A stretch of DNA of 6,785 nucleotides from the NCBI GenBank assembly GCA_013043945.1, contig JABEUW010000251.1, positions 1 through 6,785 on the forward strand. The letters are read 5' to 3'. The position numbers and the translations under genes were made by a program. The stretch comes from Vulcanimicrobiota bacterium. Its GTDB lineage: Bacteria > Vulcanimicrobiota > Vulcanimicrobiia > Vulcanimicrobiales > Vulcanimicrobiaceae. This document shows positions 1-3,912 of the stretch, piece by piece. The notes beneath the pieces are model-generated. The model was not told where the DNA came from and did no database searches. It saw nothing but the letters and a program-made list of their open reading frames with translations. Positions within the stretch are counted from its first letter, which is position 1. Every line of letters begins with the position of its first letter.

Positions 1-34
1 AGCGATAATCAACCAACCAGGTTGTCAGCGGTCA

Positions 35-163
35 TTACCGGCTGATGCCGACCTCGCCGAGCCGCGGCTCGTACACCACTCCGCGGGACACGATCCCGAT
101 ATCGTCGTTGCCGAAACGCTCGCGTACTTCACGTACGCGTCGCGCTTCGGCGCCTCGATCTCG
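35..163 (-). pseudogene. possible decayed 3' end of a protein gene
   Basis: The minus strand has a short open stretch ending at a TAA (35-37), with no start codon and an in-frame stop just upstream of it. Its C-terminal sequence, including VREVRERFGNDDIG and VVYEPRLGEVGISR, looks more protein-like than the other frames. Upstream, a different minus-strand frame (EFVEIEAPKRDAYVKYA) also looks plausible, so a frameshift may separate the two parts. The RERFG-type helix vaguely recalls C-terminal tails of Y-family DNA polymerases, but this is too weak to name. It may be the remnant of a gene cut off by the repeat array that begins near 201, or it may be non-coding. Confidence is low. Confidence 0.2.
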
Positions 164-200
164 ACGAATTCAGCTCCGGAATCGCTTTTTTGCGTGCGGG

Positions 201-423
201 GAGGGACGTGAAGACGATGGGACGAGGGAGATATAAAGACGATGGGACGAGGGAGATATAAAGACGACGGGACGAGGGAGATATAAAGACGACGGGACGA
301 CGGAGATATAAAGACGACGGGGTGAGATATGGAGACGACGGGGTGAGATGAGGGATACTCTATAAAGACGGTGTGGGTAGGATGACGAAGATACATTAAC
401 GACGACGGGGTAGGGAGAGAGCG
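201..423. repeat. purine-rich 25-bp tandem repeat array
   Basis: Four near-identical 25-bp units occupy 213-237, 238-262, 263-287 and 288-312, each carrying the core GAGGGAGATATAAAGACG (shared across the unit junction) with one or two substitutions. A partial unit lies at 201-212. Degenerate units of altered length follow at 313-333, 334-366, 367-400 and 401-423, each opening with GACGACGG or GACGGTG. The plus strand is about 80 percent purine in the intact units. The unit length is not a multiple of three and plus-strand frames hit a TAA in ATATAAA, so this is not a coding repeat. There are no unique spacers. The last degenerate unit runs into the ribosome-binding region of the gene starting at 430. 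Function unknown. Confidence 0.9.
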
Positions 424-429
424 TACACT

Positions 430-732
430 ATGCCAGAGCAACAAGCGATTGCGCCGGGAGTGCTTCACGAGGTTCCCGCGGATATCGAGGCGGCGTTGAC
501 CTCCGATGCGAAAATACTTGCAACGTGGAACGCGCTGACGCCGATCCAACGCAACGAGTGGATTTGCTGGATTACCATCGTCAAGAGGCCGAAGACGCGA
601 GCCGAACATATCGAACGTTTGGTCTCTGATCTGAGAGACGGCGAACGACAGCCCTGCTGCTGGCCCGGGTGTCCTCATCGTCGCCCGAGCGCGCAGAAGT
701 GGTTTGAGGGGCGCAGAGCGCGCTCGCGTTAG
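430..732 (+). CDS. YdeI/OmpD-associated (OmdA-domain) family protein
   Basis: This 100-residue cytoplasmic protein consists almost only of the domain found at the C-terminus of YdeI-like proteins. The visible family pattern is a VPADIEAAL helix (about residues 16-24), the segment WNALTPIQRNEWICWI (33-48), then KRPKTRAEHIERLV (52-65) and a C-terminal CCWPGCPHR motif (80-88). From memory, stand-alone members of this family carry the same RNEWICW and CCWPGC signatures and have about this length, so it looks complete. The name comes from reported links to bacteriocin protection and OmpD in enterics; the biochemical role is unknown. The two adjacent cysteines plus a third and a His could bind metal, which is inference. 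The ATG follows a purine-rich stretch (AGGGAGAGAG, 412-421), a rather distant ribosome-binding site supplied by the repeat array. Its TAG stop overlaps the convergent phosphoesterase gene. Confidence 0.85.
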   Translation: MPEQQAIAPGVLHEVPADIEAALTSDAKILATWNALTPIQRNEWICWITIVKRPKTRAEHIERLVSDLRDGERQPCCWPGCPHRRPSAQKWFEGRRARSR

Positions 733-2441
733 TGGTTGTCGAGCAGCGGTGCGAAGCCTTTCGGTGGATGATTCTCGCCAGGAATGTGAACGGGAGTGAC
801 CCCAATCGTCCTGCAGCTCCACGGCGAAGGAATGCGATTGACAACCGTCGTTGGAATCTCAGCGAGGCTCGCCGGTAGCGGGGCTTTTGTACCCGCTAGG
901 CGCTCCGGATCGAATGCGCCGACGAGATTACTTAATTCCGGGTTCGTGTCGCGCGGTCCAAGCGGCATGTAGATTTTCTCGTCCGGAAGCGATGCAAGCG
1001 CCGGTAGGTGAAAGAGCGTTCCGAGAAACTTCACGAACGAGGCGTGGTCGGAGAGCTCGTTGACGATCGCGTGGTTTCGAGCGTACGGCGAGATGAGGAT
1101 CGCCGGCACGCGCGGGCCGTCACCGCATGCATGTCCATCGAAACAGCGCTCGAACTGCGGCGGCGGCACGTGGTCGTAGAAGCCTTCGGAGTCATCCCAA
1201 AAGATAAAGATCGCGGAGCTCTTCCAATAGCGGCTATGCGCGATCGTATCGACCACCTTCGCAACCATCGCCTCGGAGATCTGCGAATCGGAGTAGCCGG
1301 GGTGATCGTCGTCGCCGCGGAAACGCGACTGAACGCGCGGGCTCTTGCCGGCCGGCTTTAACCCGAACGGATTTTTCTTGCCGCCTTTGATGAAGACGAC
1401 GCTGCGTTTGCCGAGCCGACCCTGTTCGATTGCGGGAAAGAGTGCGGTGAGGTCGTGGACGCCGCCCCAGAAATATGGGTTTTTGCGGAGATAGCCGAAA
1501 TACTGTAACGCATTGTGGTGCGGAATATACCCGTGCACCAGGTTGGTCGCATTTGGATGTGCTGCGGCGGCATAGCCCTCCTGATACCACCCCCAGGGGA
1601 TCGCGGGGCGGCCGGGGCGAGCGATCGCTGCAATATCTTTGCGGATACCGTGATTGTCGCGTTTCGCTTCGACCGCACGGCGTTGAGCCATCGTTAAGAA
1701 GACGGTTGCGTAATGCTGATCGTATTGCGCCTTGAGGGGGTCGGGCGGGCTGCCCGGATAGGGTCCGAAGGGAGGTTGCGAATCGTTGACGATCGGGTCG
1801 CCGGGGCCTTTGGAATTCGGCGCGACCTGTTCGGCTGCGTCGCGCGCCCACTGCGTCTCGCCGGTCTGTGCGGCGATCAGATCGATATTCCCGGGCGTCG
1901 ATGGTGCCCACATTCCTTGAAAGAATCGATCGTAGAGCGCAAAGTTATGTGCGTAATACCACAAGTACGGAATCGTATCGCAATCTTCGTGCGCCATCGT
2001 GAGCAGACCGACGCGTTGGGCATCGCGACGGCTATAGCCACGTGCGAGCAGCCCGAATTCTTCGGTTTCAACGTAGAGATCCATCCGGCCGCCATCGGCT
2101 TTCGTGATGAGCGCAGGGCGCGAGTGGTCTGCATCCGCGGTATCGGGTGCGGTGATGCGAAAGGGCGTTACCCATTGACGGCCGATAGGATCGTATTGAC
2201 GGAAACCATGCGTTTGCGCCGAGGGTGAGGCGAGATTATCGGCACCCGGGAACGTGCCGAAATAAGAATCGAAGGAGCGATTCTCCTGATAGATGACAAA
2301 GACGTGTTTGATATGCGAACGCAAGAGTGCGTTGAGAACCGCGTTCGACCCGTGCGTTGGTTGTGCGAGCGCAGCGCTCGACAGCGGCGTCATAGTGAAA
2401 AAGACGGAACAACCGATGATAAAGGCGATGAGACGACGCAA
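729..2441 (-). CDS. exported phosphoesterase (phospholipase C/acid phosphatase family)
   Basis: This 570-residue protein belongs to the phosphoesterase family that includes bacterial phospholipases C and AcpA-type acid phosphatases, which hydrolyse phosphate esters with a metal centre. A Sec signal peptide (MRRLIAFIIG start, hydrophobic to about residue 20, likely cleaved after ALA-27) places it outside the cytoplasm. The family signature HVFVIYQENRSFDSYFGT (46-63) carries the expected metal ligands E53 and N54. WAPSTPGN (178-185) is the likely nucleophile region (S181 or T182), DDDHPGYSD (377-385) is typical, and FWDDSEGFYDH (414-424) supplies D416, D417 and H424. H466 lies in DHASFVKFL. All core motifs are present, so it is probably active; the substrate (phospholipid or phosphomonoester) cannot be read from sequence. 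The start is TTG, chosen because GGAGGT lies 6 nt upstream and no ATG fits the signal peptide. It is a single-gene unit, divergent from the gene at 2619 and convergent with the one at 430. Confidence 0.92.
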   Translation of the reverse strand: MRRLIAFIIGCSVFFTMTPLSSAALAQPTHGSNAVLNALLRSHIKHVFVIYQENRSFDSYFGTFPGADNLASPSAQTHGFRQYDPIGRQWVTPFRITAPDTADADHSRPALITKADGGRMDLYVETEEFGLLARGYSRRDAQRVGLLTMAHEDCDTIPYLWYYAHNFALYDRFFQGMWAPSTPGNIDLIAAQTGETQWARDAAEQVAPNSKGPGDPIVNDSQPPFGPYPGSPPDPLKAQYDQHYATVFLTMAQRRAVEAKRDNHGIRKDIAAIARPGRPAIPWGWYQEGYAAAAHPNATNLVHGYIPHHNALQYFGYLRKNPYFWGGVHDLTALFPAIEQGRLGKRSVVFIKGGKKNPFGLKPAGKSPRVQSRFRGDDDHPGYSDSQISEAMVAKVVDTIAHSRYWKSSAIFIFWDDSEGFYDHVPPPQFERCFDGHACGDGPRVPAILISPYARNHAIVNELSDHASFVKFLGTLFHLPALASLPDEKIYMPLGPRDTNPELSNLVGAFDPERLAGTKAPLPASLAEIPTTVVNRIPSPWSCRTIGVTPVHIPGENHPPKGFAPLLDNH

Positions 2442-2447
2442 CGGGGT

Positions 2448-2453
2448 ACCTCC
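2448..2453 (-). promoter_or_regulatory. strong Shine-Dalgarno deciding a TTG start
   Basis: The minus strand reads GGAGGT, six bases before TTG (2441-2439). This match to the anti-SD sequence fixes the rare TTG as the start of the phosphoesterase; the protein then opens with a proper signal peptide. Confidence 0.8.
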
Positions 2454-2604
2454 GCAGATAAAAACGATGGACGTTCTGCTGCGTTAACTGCGGCTTGTGC
2501 TCGCGCGAGTCCTGGCACTGTGACTGAAAAAAATCTGGAAATTTGCGGGATTTTTTACGTCGTCCATTAACAACGATTATGAACCTAAAGACCGCTTAAG
2601 AGTA
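2454..2604. promoter_or_regulatory. divergent intergenic region with A/T inverted repeat
   Basis: This stretch separates the phosphoesterase (leftward) from the propeller gene (rightward) and must hold both promoters. It contains an 8-bp inverted repeat, AAAAAATC (2528-2535) and GATTTTTT (2549-2556), around a 13-nt centre that includes the palindrome AAATTT. A poor rightward promoter match is TTTACG (2553-2558) with TTATGA 17 nt later (2576-2581). I could not pick a leftward promoter. The inverted repeat could be an operator shared by both genes, an AT-rich promoter element or an A/T-flanked hairpin; the sequence alone does not decide. Confidence 0.4.
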
Positions 2605-2618
2605 GAGGAGCTTCACCG

Positions 2619-3287
2619 ATGATCGAGATGCAATTGATTCGAGAGATCGTCCGTTTGCCCGCGCCGGCGCCCGAGCCGCAGGCGCTCGCCGCCGACGGTG
2701 AACGCCTTTGGGTGAGCTCGATGCAGACGAGCAGACTCTATGCCGTTTCACCGAGCGACGACCGCGTCCTCGATGAAGCGCAGGCGCCGGGAAAGCCGAT
2801 CGGTGCGATCGCCCTCGGTGACGAACTTCGCTTTGTCTCGAGTGAAGGTGCCGACGACGACCGGTATTTGCGACGCTACGTGCCCGGGCATGGCGTCAAG
2901 GAGCACGACCGCATTGCGTGCCCGGAGCACACGGGCTCGCAACTCGCTTTCGACGGCGAGCGTCTCTGGCTGAGCCAGGCCGTTCGCAAGCGCCTGCTCG
3001 CACTCGATGCCGGCGGCTCGATCCTGGCGACGATGGATTTCGCCGACGCGATCTCAGGGTTTGCACGTGCCAACGTCGGCTGTTGCTTCGTCGAGGGGAC
3101 GCTCTATCTGCTCGCGCGCAATACCGATGACGCCACCAACACGTTGGTGCGCGTCACCTCGCTCGAGAAATGTACCGTCGAGGCGCTCGCCCACCTGCCG
3201 TTTCGCAGCGTCTCGCTCGCACACGACGGTACCCGTTTCTGGACTGCGGATAAACCCGCGAATGCCTTGGTTGCCTTTACCGCCTAG
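2619..3287 (+). CDS. beta-propeller-like protein of unknown function
   Basis: This 222-residue protein has no signal peptide, so it is probably cytoplasmic. It is built of repeated beta-blade segments with a recurring DG-x-RLW motif: ADGERLWVSSMQTSRLYAV (25-43), ALGDELRFVSSEG (65-77), FDGERLWLSQAVRKRLLAL (111-129), VEGTLYLLARN (158-168) and HDGTRFWTADKPANALVAF (202-220). This pattern is typical of YVTN/NHL/SMP-30-like propellers. Only about five blades can be counted, fewer than the six or seven of most such propellers. No catalytic or metal-binding set is recognisable, so no enzyme function is assigned. The ATG at 2619 was chosen over a second ATG at 2628 because GAGGAG (2605-2610) lies 8 nt before it. 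Its stop is 6 bp from the stop of the convergent small secreted gene, with no terminator between. Confidence 0.75.
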   Translation: MIEMQLIREIVRLPAPAPEPQALAADGERLWVSSMQTSRLYAVSPSDDRVLDEAQAPGKPIGAIALGDELRFVSSEGADDDRYLRRYVPGHGVKEHDRIACPEHTGSQLAFDGERLWLSQAVRKRLLALDAGGSILATMDFADAISGFARANVGCCFVEGTLYLLARNTDDATNTLVRVTSLEKCTVEALAHLPFRSVSLAHDGTRFWTADKPANALVAFTA

Positions 3288-3293
3288 TCGGCG

Positions 3294-3620
3294 CTAGCGA
3301 TCACCGTCCGCGTCCTGGCCGCGCCCGCGGATGAGGTCGATTCGGTCGGCAACGAAGGAGCCGTCCTCGCCCCGGTGCCCCCAGATCCGGACGAGCATCC
3401 CCCAACGCGGGGTCAGACCGGTCGGATTGATGATCGTTCCCGGATGGAGTTCGAGGGTGCGGCCATCGCGCAAGCGGAGATGATAGGGCCAGAACGCCGC
3501 TACGCGCGCGACGACGACGCGGTCGTGCCCCCCACCATCGTTCCAGTCGGCTTGGGCTCCAGCCGGCACGAGCAGGGCGAGGGTAGCGATGAGGGCGAGA
3601 GCGATGGTCAAGCGTTTCAT
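3294..3620 (-). CDS. small secreted beta-rich protein, unknown function
   Basis: This 108-residue protein has a clear Sec signal peptide: MKR, a hydrophobic run to about residue 19, and likely cleavage after AQA (22-24). The mature part of about 84 residues is beta-rich. VVVARVAAFWPYHLRLRDGRTLELHPGT is followed by INPTG, GMLVRIWGH and FVADRIDLI, a layout that recalls small OB-fold-like secreted proteins (DUF5666 style); the resemblance is from memory and unproven. The tail (RGRGQDADGDR) is charged and probably disordered. An in-frame ATG six codons upstream (3638) was rejected because GGAGG lies inside that extension, 4 nt before the ATG at 3620, and the signal peptide begins exactly there. 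It is divergent from the protease gene and convergent with the propeller gene, so it is probably monocistronic. Confidence 0.7.
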   Translation of the reverse strand: MKRLTIALALIATLALLVPAGAQADWNDGGGHDRVVVARVAAFWPYHLRLRDGRTLELHPGTIINPTGLTPRWGMLVRIWGHRGEDGSFVADRIDLIRGRGQDADGDR

Positions 3621-3624
3621 GGGG

Positions 3625-3629
3625 CCTCC
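3625..3629 (-). promoter_or_regulatory. Shine-Dalgarno selecting the downstream ATG
   Basis: The minus strand reads GGAGG, 4 nt before the ATG at 3620. It supports that start rather than the ATG at 3638. The spacing is short, but the protease gene uses the same 4-nt distance. Confidence 0.6.
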
Positions 3630-3727
3630 GATTCTCATGGGTTGGTGATGCGTGTACCTCAGAAACGTGGCCCCACGGGAGCCGGTCGCGCCCTTCGCCG
3701 CTTTCTCATCGTGCCCTCATCGCGGAC

Positions 3728-3780
3728 GAGCGATCGCTCCGCATCTCGGAGTGACGAAATGCACATAGGGGCTACGGCCC
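3728..3780. repeat. cluster of palindromes and small hairpins
   Basis: A perfect 12-bp palindrome GAGCGATCGCTC (3728-3739) overlaps a 5-bp hairpin, CTCCG (3737-3741) with CGGAG (3747-3751). A 4-bp stem GGGC (3769-3772) with GCCC (3777-3780) closes a TACG tetraloop. The region lies between divergent genes and codes for nothing convincing. It could be a regulatory site, a dispersed intergenic repeat element or chance in GC-rich DNA. Confidence 0.4.
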
Positions 3781-3798
3781 TGCATCTGCGCCTGCTCC

Positions 3799-3828
3799 TT
3801 ATCGCTTAACGCCTGCTTAACGTAGAAT
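3799..3828 (+). promoter_or_regulatory. candidate promoter with 11-bp-spaced direct repeat
   Basis: A good -10 match, TAGAAT (3823-3828, five of six bases), is preceded at 18 nt by a weak -35 (TTATCG, 3799-3804). Two exact copies of GCTTAACG (3804-3811 and 3815-3822) fill the space between, with starts 11 bp apart. An 11-bp period is the layout bound by tandem OmpR/PhoB-family response regulators. Transcription would start near 3835, giving a leader of about 78 nt for the protease. This is inferred from pattern only. Confidence 0.35.
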
Positions 3829-3882
3829 GCCCGAGTGCCCGAACTGCCGAGGGGCGGTTCGACGCGCCTGTTGCAACCACTA

Positions 3883-3899
3883 CGTACAACTTTCGTACG
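3883..3899 (+). promoter_or_regulatory. small inverted repeat just upstream of the protease RBS
   Basis: CGTAC (3883-3887) and GTACG (3895-3899) form a 5-bp stem around a 7-nt loop, ending 3 nt before AAGGAG. It could be a weak RNA hairpin affecting translation or a short operator half-site pair; chance is also possible. Confidence 0.25.
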
Positions 3900-3902
3900 A
3901 CC

Positions 3903-3908
3903 AAGGAG
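3903..3908 (+). promoter_or_regulatory. Shine-Dalgarno of the S53 protease
   Basis: AAGGAG lies 4 nt before the ATG at 3913. It rules out the in-frame GTG at 3835, which has no ribosome-binding site and would place 26 basic residues before the lipoprotein signal. Confidence 0.75.
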
Positions 3909-3912
3909 AAGA

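Noticed and set aside
201..423. CRISPR array
   Set aside because: The units are directly adjacent, with no unique spacers, no dyad symmetry and no cas genes nearby; it is a plain tandem repeat.
25..822. 265-codon minus-strand open frame
   Set aside because: It runs antisense to the OmdA gene, overlaps the phosphoesterase end on the same strand and crosses the 25-bp repeats with a rotating frame; its openness comes from the repeat composition.
1008..2228. Several plus-strand open frames inside the phosphoesterase gene
   Set aside because: They are shadows of a well-supported 570-residue gene with all family motifs on the minus strand.
3835..3912. N-terminal extension of the protease from GTG at 3835
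   Set aside because: There is no SD before it, and it would add 26 basic residues before a lipoprotein signal; the ATG at 3913 has AAGGAG and begins the signal peptide.
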